Origin: Pseudoruegeria sp. SK021
Lineage (GTDB): Bacteria > Pseudomonadota > Alphaproteobacteria > Rhodobacterales > Rhodobacteraceae
Direction: 5' to 3'
Assembly (NCBI RefSeq): GCF_002119405.1
Contig: NZ_MTBG01000023.1
Span: 1 to 56,501, forward strand
Length of the DNA stretch: 56,501 bases
In this document: piece by piece, positions 35,192-44,671 of the stretch
How positions within the stretch are numbered: position 1 is the stretch's first letter
Layout of the letters: every line of letters begins with the position of its first letter
Position numbers and translations under genes: made by a program
The notes under the pieces: model-generated
Databases searched by the model: none
What the model was told of the DNA's origin: nothing
Seen by the model: only the letters and a program-made list of their open reading frames with translations

Positions 35192-36241
35192 GTGTCGAAG
35201 TTTCTGTTCGTCGTGCCGAGGTTTCACACCAACCTGTTCTTTGCCACCAAGGCGCTGGTTCAGGCCGGGCACCAAGTCAAGGTCTTCGCCGCCAAGCGGG
35301 AGCCGACCGAGGATTACAGTTTTGTCACCCCGCAGGTGGTGGGCCGTGATAGTTCGCCGCGCGACCTGCGCCATGATCTGAAAGCGTTCGCCCCTGATCT
35401 GGTGATTTTGCGGACCGCGCGGCCGTTGTCGCGCTGGGTGGAAGGCGCCGGCCGGTTCGGGCGGTTGCCGATGCTGCGCTATGACCAAAAGGCGATGTCC
35501 GAACTGCCCGCCTTTCGGGATGTGCTGGAGCGGGCGGTGCAAGGCTTGCCGCAGTGGCGGGTGACGCCGAAACCGGCCCGGCATGGCGTGGCGAGCATCG
35601 ATCCCCGCGCCCATTATCTGCCTTGGCCGGTTGCCCGTGACCCGGAGGTCCCTGTGCGGCAACGCCAGCCGGACGCGCCTTTGGCAGTGCTCTGTGTCGG
35701 CAAGCTGATGCAGCAGCGCAAGGGCCAGCATAAGCTGATCGCGGCGATGGCGGCGGGGCTGGCGGAGGGACGGATGACCCTGACGTTGGTCGGCTCGACC
35801 CTTGGGTCGGTGCGCGATGCCGACCCGGACCATCTGGACAGCTTGCGCCGGGCGGCAGCGGCGTCCCAAGGGCGGATTACGCTGAAAGAGAATCTGGACT
35901 TTGGCGATATGGGATCGGTCTATGGCCAGCACGATGTCTGTGTGCTGCCTGCGGCCCGCGAACAACTGGGCACCGCGCCGATCGAGGCGATGGCCTATGG
36001 CTGTGTGCCGGTGATTGGCGGGCGCTGCGGCAGCGCCGGGTATCTGACCGACGGGGTGGATGGCCATGTGGTGTCGATGGACCACCCCGAGGTGTTGACG
36101 GCGGTTCTTGATCGGCTGGCCAAGGATCCGGCGCAGCTATCGCAGATGTCAGCGGCGGCGCGGCACACGGCTGAGACAGAATTGGGACCGGCGCGGTTCG
36201 TCCAGCGGATGGAGCAACTTGTGGCCCGGCCAAAGGGCTGA
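35192..36241 (+). CDS. Group 1 glycosyltransferase (GT-B fold)
   Basis: 349 residues from GTG 35192, with GGAGG five bases upstream; an in-frame GTG at 35174 lacks a site. The first strand KFLFVVPRFHTNLFFATKAL and VLCVGKLMQQRKGQHKLIAAM mark the two Rossmann domains. The nucleotide-sugar site is visible as LPAAREQLGTAPIEAMAYGCVPV. This suits transfer of a sugar to a surface polysaccharide or lipid. No polysaccharide cluster surrounds it; acceptor unknown. Confidence 0.82.
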   Translation: MSKFLFVVPRFHTNLFFATKALVQAGHQVKVFAAKREPTEDYSFVTPQVVGRDSSPRDLRHDLKAFAPDLVILRTARPLSRWVEGAGRFGRLPMLRYDQKAMSELPAFRDVLERAVQGLPQWRVTPKPARHGVASIDPRAHYLPWPVARDPEVPVRQRQPDAPLAVLCVGKLMQQRKGQHKLIAAMAAGLAEGRMTLTLVGSTLGSVRDADPDHLDSLRRAAAASQGRITLKENLDFGDMGSVYGQHDVCVLPAAREQLGTAPIEAMAYGCVPVIGGRCGSAGYLTDGVDGHVVSMDHPEVLTAVLDRLAKDPAQLSQMSAAARHTAETELGPARFVQRMEQLVARPKG

Positions 36242-36287
36242 CGCCAAGCGCTCTTGGCATTTTGCTGGCATCCTGTAACAACGCGCT

Positions 36288-37211
36288 ATGGCTATTGAAA
36301 TCCCGTCTCAATCACTGCGCCCGGCGCGCCCTGTTGTTGGCATTCTGTGGATGCTGGTCACCGGCCTGTTGTTTGTCGGCGTGCAGGCGACGGTCAAGGC
36401 GATTGGGCCAGTCGTGCCCGCCGCAGAAGCGGCGTTTTTGCGGTATCTTCTGGGGCTGGTTCTGTTGGTGCCGATGCTGCCAGCTTTGCGGGCCGCGGTG
36501 ATCGGGCGGCGCGACTGGCTGTGGTTCTGTCTGCGTGCTGCGGCGCAGTTGGTCGGTGTGATCTTCTGGTTCTACGCCATGACCCAGATCTCATTGGCCG
36601 AAGTCACCGCGATGAATTATCTGGCGCCGATCTATGTGACCCTTGGGGCGGCGCTATTTCTGGGTGAGGGCTTTGCGCTGCGCCGGTTATTGGCTGTCGT
36701 GGCGGCATTGGTAGGGGCGCTGATCATTCTCAGGCCCGGCTTTCGCGAGATCGGATTGGGGCATCTGGCGATGCTGGTTACCGGCTTGTGCTTTGGGGTG
36801 TCTTATCTGATTGCAAAGTCGCTGTCCGAACGGCACGGGCCCGAGGTCATCGTTGGGCTGTTGTCGATTATGGTGGCGATCGGTCTTGCGCCATTCGCCC
36901 TTGCCGATTGGGTGACGCCGTCGCTTGGAGCTTTGGCTGGGTATTTTCTGGTGGCCGTCTTTGCCACTGGTGGGCATTACGCCATGACACTGGCCTTTCG
37001 GGCTGCACCGGTGACGGTGACCCAGCCGGTGGTGTTCTTGCAACTGGTCTGGGCGGTATTGATGGGCGCAGTGTTCTTTGCCGAGCCAGTGGATGGGTAC
37101 GTGGTGCTTGGCGGCGGCATGATTATCGCCGCAATCAGCTTTATCACGTGGCGCGAGGCACGGCTGAAACGCCGGACCGTGACCCCAACGCCAATGCAGA
37201 CCAAGTCCTGA
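36288..37211 (+). CDS. DMT-superfamily (EamA) transporter
   Basis: 307 residues with ten membrane segments in two EamA halves (about 18-150 and 165-300). Markers: FLRYLLGLVLLVPM, AMNYLAPIYVTLGAALFLGE, and in the second half FQ-like TQPVVFLQLVWAVLMGAVFFAEPVDG. The paired Glu after each half is typical of drug/metabolite exporters. Substrate unknown. It lies 46 bases after the glycosyltransferase and ends six bases from the convergent pqiA-like gene. Confidence 0.9.
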   Translation: MAIEIPSQSLRPARPVVGILWMLVTGLLFVGVQATVKAIGPVVPAAEAAFLRYLLGLVLLVPMLPALRAAVIGRRDWLWFCLRAAAQLVGVIFWFYAMTQISLAEVTAMNYLAPIYVTLGAALFLGEGFALRRLLAVVAALVGALIILRPGFREIGLGHLAMLVTGLCFGVSYLIAKSLSERHGPEVIVGLLSIMVAIGLAPFALADWVTPSLGALAGYFLVAVFATGGHYAMTLAFRAAPVTVTQPVVFLQLVWAVLMGAVFFAEPVDGYVVLGGGMIIAAISFITWREARLKRRTVTPTPMQTKS

Positions 37212-37217
37212 TCCTTT

Positions 37218-37655
37218 TTAGCGGGATTTCGGGGTGAGCCATGACAGGGCGAGCGACAGGCTGACACAGCCGGTAAACAGCCACAAACCCCACGCGGTTT
37301 CGATCCGGCCCACACCCACGCCCTTTGCGACCACGATATAGAGCGCGATCAAAAAGATGTCCGCCATGGCAAGGCGGCCAAAGGCTTTCACGACAGGCAG
37401 CGCCTTGGGACTGAGATAGCCGAACTGGATGCCCGCAAGGCTGAGGATTTTGCCATAGGGGGCGACGATTGCCAGAAATGCGACCAGAAGCGCCAGCGCC
37501 GGGTCGCTGCCCCACAGGCTGCGCAGACCGGACAGGACCGAGATTTCGGACATGCCGAAGACCGGTAGCAATCCAGCCCGCATCAGCGGCGCCGCCCATG
37601 CCACCGGAAAGGCGATCAACAGTCCAAGATTGACGGCGGCCAGAACCGGTCTCAT
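37218..37655 (-). CDS. PqiA-family membrane protein
   Basis: 145 residues with four membrane segments, a single PqiA domain rather than the two of E. coli PqiA. Family signature RLAMADIFLIALYIVVAKG is present, as is SGLRSLWGSDPALALLVAFLAIVAPYGKIL. It follows the mlaF-like gene after 30 bases, which suits a role with lipid-transport systems at the envelope. The start at 37655 is the only good ATG. Confidence 0.82.
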   Translation of the reverse strand: MRPVLAAVNLGLLIAFPVAWAAPLMRAGLLPVFGMSEISVLSGLRSLWGSDPALALLVAFLAIVAPYGKILSLAGIQFGYLSPKALPVVKAFGRLAMADIFLIALYIVVAKGVGVGRIETAWGLWLFTGCVSLSLALSWLTPKSR

Positions 37656-37685
37656 CGCAGGCGGTGCCGCGCCCGACCCCTCATC

Positions 37686-38432
37686 CTAACGCACGGCTTC
37701 GATCGGGCCGGTGGCGCGACCATGGATGAATTGCTGCACATAGGGATCGTCGGTGGCGTCCATCTCGGCCACGGTGCCGGTCCATTTGATTACGCCCTCA
37801 TGCAGCATCGCCACCTTATCGGCGATGGACCGCACGCTGGTCATGTCATGGGTGATCGTCATGGCGGTGACGCCCATTTCCACCACAATCTCGCGGATCA
37901 GATCGTTGATGACGCCGGCCATGATCGGGTCAAGTCCGGTGGTGGGTTCGTCGAAAAAGATGATTTCAGGATCGGCGGCAATGGCGCGGGCCAGCCCGAC
38001 CCGTTTTTGCATCCCGCCGGACAGTTCGGCCGGAAACTGATCGCCAACCGATTCCCGCAGGCCAACCCGGCGCAGTTTTTCGATGGCAATGGCGCGGGCC
38101 TCGGCGCGGGGCTTTTTGCGGGGGCCGCGCAACAGGCGGAAGGCGACGTTTTCCCAGACCTTCATGCTGTCGAACAGGGCCGCGCCCTGAAACAGCATCC
38201 CGAAGCGTTCCAGAAAGGCGTCGCGGTCGCCCTTGGTGGCGTCCTTTCCGTCGACCAGAATGGTGCCGCTGTCCGGGGTGACCAGACCCAGCACGCTTTT
38301 CAGGGTGACCGATTTTCCGGTGCCTGACCCGCCGATGATCACCATGCTTTCGCCTTTGGCGATGGACAGATCAACACCGCACAACACCGCGTTGGAGCCG
38401 AAGGCTTTCTTGACGTTTTGCAGTTCAATCAT
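37686..38432 (-). CDS. mlaF: MlaF-like ABC ATPase of a phospholipid-transport system
   Basis: 248 residues. Walker A GGSGTGKS, signature LSGGMQKR, Walker B IIFFDEPTTGLDPI, H-loop ITHDM. The stretch MLFQGAALFDSMKVWENVAF is typical of MlaF/Ttg2A. It works with MlaE in the inner membrane to move phospholipid between membranes. The ATG overlaps the mlaE stop by four bases. No mlaD-like MCE gene is in the window. Confidence 0.92.
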   Translation of the reverse strand: MIELQNVKKAFGSNAVLCGVDLSIAKGESMVIIGGSGTGKSVTLKSVLGLVTPDSGTILVDGKDATKGDRDAFLERFGMLFQGAALFDSMKVWENVAFRLLRGPRKKPRAEARAIAIEKLRRVGLRESVGDQFPAELSGGMQKRVGLARAIAADPEIIFFDEPTTGLDPIMAGVINDLIREIVVEMGVTAMTITHDMTSVRSIADKVAMLHEGVIKWTGTVAEMDATDDPYVQQFIHGRATGPIEAVR

Positions 38433-39211
38433 GAGGAAAAGAACGCCTCTGTCAGAAGGTAGTTCGAGGCGAGGATCAGCACCGACGACGCCACCACAGC
38501 GGCTTTGACAGCCGCGCCGACACCCTGCGCACCGCGGCCCGAATTCATCCCGAAATAGCAGCCCATTAGCGCAATCAAAAAGCCAAACACGGCGCCCTTG
38601 ACCAGACCCGAGCCCACATCCCAGACCTCAAGGAAATCGAAGGTGTTTTTCAGATAGGTGGCCTCATTAAAGCCCAGCCGCGAGGTGCCCACCAGAAAGC
38701 CGCCCATGATGCCGATGGCATCGCCCACTGCGACGAGGATCGGCACCGACAAGGTGGCGGCAAGGACCCGGGGGGCGGTGAGGTATTTCATCGGATTGGT
38801 CGAGAGGGTGACCAGCGCGTCGATCTGTTCGGTGACCTTCATGGTGCCGATTTCGGCGGCGACGGACGATGCCACCCGGGCCGCTACCATCAAGCCGCCT
38901 AATACCGGCCCAAGCTCACGGGTCATGCCGATGGCGACGATTTGGGGAACCACCGCTTCGGCGCTGAACCGCGCCCCGCCCGCGTAGATTTGCAAGGCGA
39001 GGGCCGCGCCAGTGAATACTGCTGTCATGCCGACCACCGGTAGGCTGAGCCAACCGATGGCAATGAGCGCGTGCCACAACTCGTGGGGATAGTAGGGCGG
39101 GGTTATCATGTGCCGCAGCGTTTGGGCGGTGAACATCGACACCCGTCCCAAAGTGGCGACCATGGCCATAGTCGCACGGCCAAGGGCGGCGACGGGGGAA
39201 AGCAGGATCAC
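38429..39211 (-). CDS. mlaE: MlaE-like ABC permease
   Basis: 260 residues with the MlaE family pattern: [41 protein letters not shown] and [19 protein letters not shown]. Five membrane segments. Partner of the MlaF-like ATPase, with which it overlaps. Its own start overlaps the alr stop by four bases, so alr, mlaE and mlaF are translationally coupled. Confidence 0.93.
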   Translation of the reverse strand: MILLSPVAALGRATMAMVATLGRVSMFTAQTLRHMITPPYYPHELWHALIAIGWLSLPVVGMTAVFTGAALALQIYAGGARFSAEAVVPQIVAIGMTRELGPVLGGLMVAARVASSVAAEIGTMKVTEQIDALVTLSTNPMKYLTAPRVLAATLSVPILVAVGDAIGIMGGFLVGTSRLGFNEATYLKNTFDFLEVWDVGSGLVKGAVFGFLIALMGCYFGMNSGRGAQGVGAAVKAAVVASSVLILASNYLLTEAFFSS

Positions 39212-40257
39212 GCGGGTCCTCCGGTGTAAGTGCGGGCATAGCGTTGGCCGAGGGAGGTCAGGACCTCATAGCCAATGGTGCCGGCGATATCGGCGATGGC
39301 GTCGACGCCCTGATGGGGGCCGAGGATGTCCAGATAATTGGGATCGGCCCCAAGTGCGGTGATGTCGACGGTCAGCAGGTCCATGGAGACCCGGCCTGCC
39401 AATGGGCAAACCACATCCCCGGCATAGAGCGCGGCTTTGCTGGACAGAGCGCGGTGCAGGCCGTCAGCATATCCGGCGGCAATGGTGGCGATCCGGCGGG
39501 GGCGGTCTGCGACAAAGGTCGCGCCATAGCCGACGCTTTCGCCCGGCGTCACGGTGCGGCACTGGATCACCGGAATGGACAGGGTGACCACCGGGTGCGC
39601 GGTGGTCAGGGGCGCGCCGCCATACATGCCGATGCCGGCCCGGGTCATATCGAAGTGATAATCCGGTCCCAACAAAATGCCGCCCGTGGCGGCCAAGGAC
39701 CGGCGCAGGCCCAAGCCGTCAGTCATGCTGCGGAAGGCGGCAAGCTGCGCGGCGTTCTGGGGATGTCCCACCTCATCCGCGCAGGCCAAATGCGACATGA
39801 CCAGACAAGGTTTGGCGGCCACGGCAGCCCCGCGCAGATCGGCCCAGTCGGACGGCTCAAAGCCAAGCCGGTTCATGCCGGTGTCCAGTTGAATGCCGAA
39901 CGGTGCGCCGGGCAGGGCACCAATATGGCGGATGAACTGTTCCGTCGAGTTCAGCATCGGGATCAGGTTGTGGCTGCGCAGCAGGTCGGTGTCGCCGTCC
40001 ATATGGCCGGAAAACACCCCAATCGCCGGGCCGTCGCCAACTGCCGCGCGGATGGCTGCGCCCTCTTCGGCCACGGCCACAAAAAAGGTGCGAACGCCGA
40101 ATGCGGCGAGTTGTGCCGCCACAGGGCCAGAGCCAAGGCCATAGCCGTCGGCTTTGACCACAGCGGCGGTTTCGGTGCTGTGGCCTGAGCACGCGTCAAG
40201 GGCGCGCCAATTGGCGGACAGGGCGGACAGGTCGATGGTCAGATGTGCAGTTCCCAT
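39208..40257 (-). CDS. alr: Alanine racemase
   Basis: 349 residues from ATG 40257; a longer frame to 40326 adds a Pro-rich stretch not seen in Alr. The PLP Lys lies in [11 protein letters not shown], the second catalytic Tyr in [10 protein letters not shown], and the barrel motifs [12 protein letters not shown] and [12 protein letters not shown] are present. It makes D-alanine for peptidoglycan. It is the first gene of the alr-mlaE-mlaF-pqiA string. Bases 40258-40497 are the divergent control region with cysS; no clear promoter or gene was recognised in them. Confidence 0.95.
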   Translation of the reverse strand: MGTAHLTIDLSALSANWRALDACSGHSTETAAVVKADGYGLGSGPVAAQLAAFGVRTFFVAVAEEGAAIRAAVGDGPAIGVFSGHMDGDTDLLRSHNLIPMLNSTEQFIRHIGALPGAPFGIQLDTGMNRLGFEPSDWADLRGAAVAAKPCLVMSHLACADEVGHPQNAAQLAAFRSMTDGLGLRRSLAATGGILLGPDYHFDMTRAGIGMYGGAPLTTAHPVVTLSIPVIQCRTVTPGESVGYGATFVADRPRRIATIAAGYADGLHRALSSKAALYAGDVVCPLAGRVSMDLLTVDITALGADPNYLDILGPHQGVDAIADIAGTIGYEVLTSLGQRYARTYTGGPA

Positions 40258-40497
40258 GTATCGGGTTTTGACAGGCGGGGGGCAAAGGTCAATAGGACGC
40301 GGTGTCTTTTGGGGTGTCGGGGTCAATGGGCCAAGGGGCTGCGATGTGCGGCCCGGCGGACTGACCTGCGCTATCCGCAGTCACTGTTGACCAAAGTCTG
40401 GCGGCTTGCTGTTCTTTTCTTTCCCAACACAGTCGGATAAGCCCGCTGCACCGCGTGACACGATTGGCCCCGTGAGCCCACGGGATGGAGGCTGAAA

Positions 40498-41994
40498 ATG
40501 GCGGAGATTCGCCTGTACAACACCGCAACCCGGACCCAAGAGGCGCTGACCCCGCTTCAGCCCGGCAATGTGCGAATGTATGTCTGCGGGCCCACGGTCT
40601 ATGATCGGGCCCATTTGGGCAATGCGCGGCCTGTGGTGGTGTTCGATGTGCTGTTTCGCCTGCTGCGGCAAGCTTATGGGGCGGACCATGTCACCTATGT
40701 GCGCAATTTCACCGATGTGGATGACAAGATCAACGCCGCCGCGCTGGCCCGCAAAGAGGCCGGGGTGCCGGCGCCGCTGACTGATTTGATCCGGGAACGC
40801 TCGGACGAGACCATCGGCTGGTATCATGCGGATATGGATGCGCTGGGCGCGTTGCGTCCGACCAAGGCCCCGCGTGCCACCGATTATATCGCCCAGATGA
40901 TCGCCTTGATCGATGACTTGATTACCCGGGGGCACGCTTACGTGGCCGAAGGCCATGTCCTGTTCTCGGTGGAAAGCGACAGCGCTTATGGGTCGCTGTC
41001 GGGCCGGTCTGTCGATGACATGATTGCGGGCGCACGGGTCGAGGTCGCCCCTTACAAGCGCAACCCGATGGATTTCGTGCTGTGGAAGCCGTCGAGCGAC
41101 GACTTGCCGGGCTGGGACAGTCCGTGGGGCCGGGGGCGTCCGGGGTGGCATATTGAATGCTCGGCCATGGCGCGGGACCTGCTGGGCGAAAGCTTTGATA
41201 TCCATGGTGGCGGCATCGACCTGACCTTTCCGCATCACGAGAACGAAATCGCCCAAAGCCGCTGCGCCCATCCCGACGGCGAATATGCCAAAATCTGGAT
41301 GCACAACGAGATGTTGCAGGTCGAGGGCAAGAAAATGTCCAAATCCTTGGGCAATTTCTTTACCGTGCGCGATCTGCTGGATCAGAACATCCCGGGCGAG
41401 GTGATCCGCTTCGTGCTGCTCAGTACCCATTACCGCAAACCGATGGACTGGACGGAAAAGAAGGTCGCGGATGCGGTTCGGACATTGGACCGATGGTCCG
41501 AAGTCTTTGCCGCCTGCCCAGACTTGCTGGACGAAGCCCCGGTCGCCCTGTCGGGCGATGCCGAGGTCGTAACGGCCCTGTCGAGCGATCTGAACACCGC
41601 TGGCGCGCTGGCCGCGCTGCATGGCATGATCAAGCGCATCGATCAGATCGCCGTCGATGACGCCGGTCGCACGGCTGAATTGCGGGTGTTTTTGGCCAGT
41701 GTGTCCCTGTTGGGGATCGATCTGGCCAGCTATGCCAAACGGTTTCTGGCCGGTGAGCGGTTCTTGTCCGCCGAGGCACGGCTGGACGACACCGAAGACT
41801 GGGTGCGCATCAAGCTTCGGACGCTGCTGGAGGCGCGGGCAGAGGCCCGGGCTGCCAAAGACTATGCGCGGGCAGATTTTCTGCGCGACGCGATCATCTC
41901 GGCTGGTATCGTTGTGAAAGACACCGCGGACGGCTTCGATTTCGAACTGACGGACCAGTATGATCCGGCCAAACTGGAGGCGCTTACCCCATGA
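40498..41994 (+). CDS. cysS: Cysteinyl-tRNA synthetase
   Basis: 498 residues. HIGH-type motif in [19 protein letters not shown] (zinc Cys within), [18 protein letters not shown] and the KMSKS loop [10 protein letters not shown]. The C-terminus is the usual DALR/helical tail: [19 protein letters not shown], then [23 protein letters not shown]. It charges tRNA-Cys. A second, separate copy of that tail is encoded by the next gene, which overlaps this one by four bases. Confidence 0.98.
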   Translation: MAEIRLYNTATRTQEALTPLQPGNVRMYVCGPTVYDRAHLGNARPVVVFDVLFRLLRQAYGADHVTYVRNFTDVDDKINAAALARKEAGVPAPLTDLIRERSDETIGWYHADMDALGALRPTKAPRATDYIAQMIALIDDLITRGHAYVAEGHVLFSVESDSAYGSLSGRSVDDMIAGARVEVAPYKRNPMDFVLWKPSSDDLPGWDSPWGRGRPGWHIECSAMARDLLGESFDIHGGGIDLTFPHHENEIAQSRCAHPDGEYAKIWMHNEMLQVEGKKMSKSLGNFFTVRDLLDQNIPGEVIRFVLLSTHYRKPMDWTEKKVADAVRTLDRWSEVFAACPDLLDEAPVALSGDAEVVTALSSDLNTAGALAALHGMIKRIDQIAVDDAGRTAELRVFLASVSLLGIDLASYAKRFLAGERFLSAEARLDDTEDWVRIKLRTLLEARAEARAAKDYARADFLRDAIISAGIVVKDTADGFDFELTDQYDPAKLEALTP

Positions 41995-42242
41995 CGCAAT
42001 CTGACGATACCGCGCCGCAAAAGGATACCGATACGATGATCACCCCTGAACTTCGCACCCAGATCGACGCCCTGCTGATCGCACGCACCGAGGCCCGCGC
42101 GGCCGGTGACTACGCCCGGGCCGACGAGATCCGGCAAGCGATTGATGCCGCCGGGATCGAAGTCCAAGACAAAGAGGGCGCGGCGACGCAATGGACCGCC
42201 AAGCCCGATTTTGATCCTTCGAAGCTAGAGGGACTGGTGTGA
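41991..42242 (+). CDS. Free-standing duplicate of the CysS C-terminal tail
   Basis: 83 residues, ATGA overlap with cysS. After a 15-residue hydrophilic lead, the sequence [36 protein letters not shown] and [11 protein letters not shown] parallels the end of CysS ([38 protein letters not shown]) almost position by position. The copy therefore arose by duplication of the last roughly 60 codons of cysS. In CysS this region helps bind the tRNA anticodon arm. A stand-alone copy could assist tRNA binding or modulate the synthetase; that is a guess. Met16 (42036) is an alternative start. It overlaps cimA by four bases. Confidence 0.82.
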   Translation: MTQSDDTAPQKDTDTMITPELRTQIDALLIARTEARAAGDYARADEIRQAIDAAGIEVQDKEGAATQWTAKPDFDPSKLEGLV

Positions 42243-43897
42243 CCCAAGAGCGGCTCTATTTGTTCGACACCACCTTGCGTGATGGGCAACAGACCCAAGG
42301 GGTGCAATTCTCAACCCCGGAAAAGCTGCGCATCGCGGCGGTTCTGGACCGTTTGGGGGTGGATTACATTGAGGGCGGCTGGCCGGGGGCCAACCCGACC
42401 GACAGTGAATTTTTCGCGCATCCGCCCCAGACCCGGGCCATTCTGACCGCGTTCGGGATGACCAAGCGGGCCGGGCGCTCGGCTGCGAATGACGAGGTGC
42501 TGTCTGGCGTGTTGAACGCGCGGACGCCTGCGGTCTGTCTGGTCGGTAAGACCCATGATTTTCACGTGACCCGCGCCCTTGGCATCACGTTGGACGAAAA
42601 TCTCGACAACATTGCCCAGTCCGTGGCGCATCTGGTGGCGCAGGGCCGTGAGGCACTGTTTGACGCCGAGCATTTCTTCGATGGCTACAAGGCCAATCCC
42701 GACTATGCCTTGCGGTGCCTGAAAGCGGCCTATGACGCCGGGGCGCGTTGGGTCGTGTTGTGCGACACCAACGGCGGCACGTTGCCATCCGAGATCGGCG
42801 CTGTCACCCGGGCGGTGATCGAAGCGGGCATTCCGGGTGATCATTTGGGCATCCACACCCATGACGATACCGGCAATGCGGCTGCAGGTACGCTGGCGGC
42901 GGTGGATGCGGGGGCGCGGCAGGTGCAAGGCACCTTGAACGGGTTGGGCGAGCGTTGCGGCAATGCCAATCTGATCACGTTGATCCCGACGTTGTTGCTG
43001 AAAGAGCCCTATGCCAGCCGGTACGAGACCGGTGTGACCCTTGAGGCGTTGGCGGGGATTACCCGCGCCTCACGGTTGCTGGACGATATTCTGAACCGGG
43101 TGCCGCGCAAGTCCTCGCCCTATGTGGGGGCTTCGGCCTTTGCCCATAAGGCCGGGCTGCATGCCAGCGCGATCCTGAAAGACCCGACGACCTATGAACA
43201 TATAGAACCCGGCACCGTCGGCAATGCGCGGATCATTCCGATGTCCAATCAGGCCGGGCAGTCAAACCTGCGCCGCCGCCTGAGCGAAGCCGGATTGACG
43301 GTCGAGACCGGAAATCCGGCGTTGGCCCGCATCCTTGAGGTGGTCAAAGACCGCGAGGCGCAGGGCTATTCCTATGACACCGCACAGGCCAGTTTCGAAC
43401 TGGTGGCCCGGCGTGAATTGGGGCTTTTGCCTGAGTTCTTCGAGGTGAAGCGCTATAAAGTGACAGTCGAACGGCGCAAGAACAAGTACAACCAGATGGT
43501 CAGCTTGTCCGAAGCCGTGGTCGTGGTCAAAATCGGCGATGAAAAAGTGATGTCGGTGTCCGAAAGCGTGGACAGTTCCGGTCATGACCGGGGGCCGGTC
43601 AATGCGCTGGCCAAGGCGCTGAACAAGGATCTGGGCCGCTTTCAGCCCTATATCGATGACATCCGTTTGGTGGATTTCAAGGTTCGCATCACCGATGGCG
43701 GCACCGAGGCGGTGACGCGGGTGGTGATCGACAGCGAAGACAGCACGGGCCAGCGCTGGTCGACCGTCGGCGTTTCGGCCAATATCGTCGATGCGTCGTT
43801 CGAGGCGCTGCTGGATGCGATGGTCTGGAAACTGGTTCGTGACGGGGCGCCGCCGGTGCACGCGGTCCGGCCCCTTGGCATTGCGGGTACCTCATGA
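42239..43897 (+). CDS. cimA: (R)-citramalate synthase
   Basis: 552 residues, GTG start overlapping the previous stop (GTGA). HMGL-like barrel with LYLFDTTLRDGQQTQGVQF, GWPGANPTD, and metal-site IHTHDDTGNAAAGTL. The Cys-rich loop GLGERCGNANL and the C-terminal LeuA regulatory domain (about 420-545) follow. The TIGR00977 subtype rather than LeuA is suggested by the DTTLRDGQQTQG and LGVDYIEGGWPGANP forms. It condenses pyruvate and acetyl-CoA to citramalate for isoleucine synthesis. A 2-isopropylmalate synthase role is less likely. Confidence 0.9.
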   Translation: MTQERLYLFDTTLRDGQQTQGVQFSTPEKLRIAAVLDRLGVDYIEGGWPGANPTDSEFFAHPPQTRAILTAFGMTKRAGRSAANDEVLSGVLNARTPAVCLVGKTHDFHVTRALGITLDENLDNIAQSVAHLVAQGREALFDAEHFFDGYKANPDYALRCLKAAYDAGARWVVLCDTNGGTLPSEIGAVTRAVIEAGIPGDHLGIHTHDDTGNAAAGTLAAVDAGARQVQGTLNGLGERCGNANLITLIPTLLLKEPYASRYETGVTLEALAGITRASRLLDDILNRVPRKSSPYVGASAFAHKAGLHASAILKDPTTYEHIEPGTVGNARIIPMSNQAGQSNLRRRLSEAGLTVETGNPALARILEVVKDREAQGYSYDTAQASFELVARRELGLLPEFFEVKRYKVTVERRKNKYNQMVSLSEAVVVVKIGDEKVMSVSESVDSSGHDRGPVNALAKALNKDLGRFQPYIDDIRLVDFKVRITDGGTEAVTRVVIDSEDSTGQRWSTVGVSANIVDASFEALLDAMVWKLVRDGAPPVHAVRPLGIAGTS

Positions 43898-44658
43898 GCT
43901 TGGATGCCTGTGCCGCGCTGGTGCAGCGGGGCGACCCGGATCGTTGGCTGAGCCTGATGTCCGCACCGCTGGCGGCGCGGCGGGTGCTGTTGCCGATCTA
44001 TGCCTTCAATCTTGAAGTCGCGCGGGCGCCTTGGGTGACCGTCGAGCCGACGATCGCCGAAATGCGGTTGCAATGGTGGCGGGACGCACTGGAGGAAATC
44101 GCCCTCGGCGGCGCGGTGCGACGGCACGAAGTTGTGACGCCGTTGGCAGCAGTGATCGACGGCGAGGCCGCCCGCCTGCTGGATCGGCTAGTGATGGCCC
44201 GGCGGTGGGACATCTACCGCGATCCGTTCGAAGATAAGGATCATTTCGACACCTATCTGGCCCACACCGCAGGCGAGTTGATGTGGGTCGCGGCCCGGGC
44301 GCTTGGCGCGACTGACCCGGGGCCAGTGGCCGATATGGCCCGGGCCTCGGGGTTGGCGGCTTGGTTTCTGGCGATCCCGGAACTGGAAGCACGCGGGCGC
44401 CAGCCGTTGGTCGATGGTCGTCCTGAGGCGGTGAGGGAACTGGCCGAGGATGGCCTTGTCGCCTTGCGCCGCGCCCGCTGTGCTAGGGCGCAGGTTCCGG
44501 TGGCGGCACGCCCGGCATTGCGGGCCGGATGGCGGGCCGGGTATCTACTGTCGTCGGCGTGCAAAGACCCGCTTAGGGTCGTCAACGGCGCGTTGGCTGA
44601 AAGCGAAGCGCGCCGCCGGGCGTCGTTGATCTGGCATGCCTCATGGGGCAGCTATTAG
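43894..44658 (+). CDS. Squalene/phytoene synthase-family protein (NDUFAF6-like)
   Basis: 254 residues, ATGA overlap with cimA. The trans-isoprenyl diphosphate synthase fold is evident from PIYAFNLEVARAPWVTVEPT, MRLQWWRDALEEI and AGELMWVAARALG, but the DxxxD catalytic motifs of true phytoene synthases are not clear. It resembles the alphaproteobacterial relatives of NDUFAF6, a complex I assembly factor. No carotenoid genes are near. Enzyme or assembly factor cannot be decided here. Confidence 0.8.
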   Translation: MSLDACAALVQRGDPDRWLSLMSAPLAARRVLLPIYAFNLEVARAPWVTVEPTIAEMRLQWWRDALEEIALGGAVRRHEVVTPLAAVIDGEAARLLDRLVMARRWDIYRDPFEDKDHFDTYLAHTAGELMWVAARALGATDPGPVADMARASGLAAWFLAIPELEARGRQPLVDGRPEAVRELAEDGLVALRRARCARAQVPVAARPALRAGWRAGYLLSSACKDPLRVVNGALAESEARRRASLIWHASWGSY

Positions 44659-44671
44659 GGCCGGTTTCGCC

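Noticed and set aside
35039-36085. Upstream extension of the terB frame to 36085
   Set aside because: It is antisense to the glycosyltransferase; the family start is at 35038.
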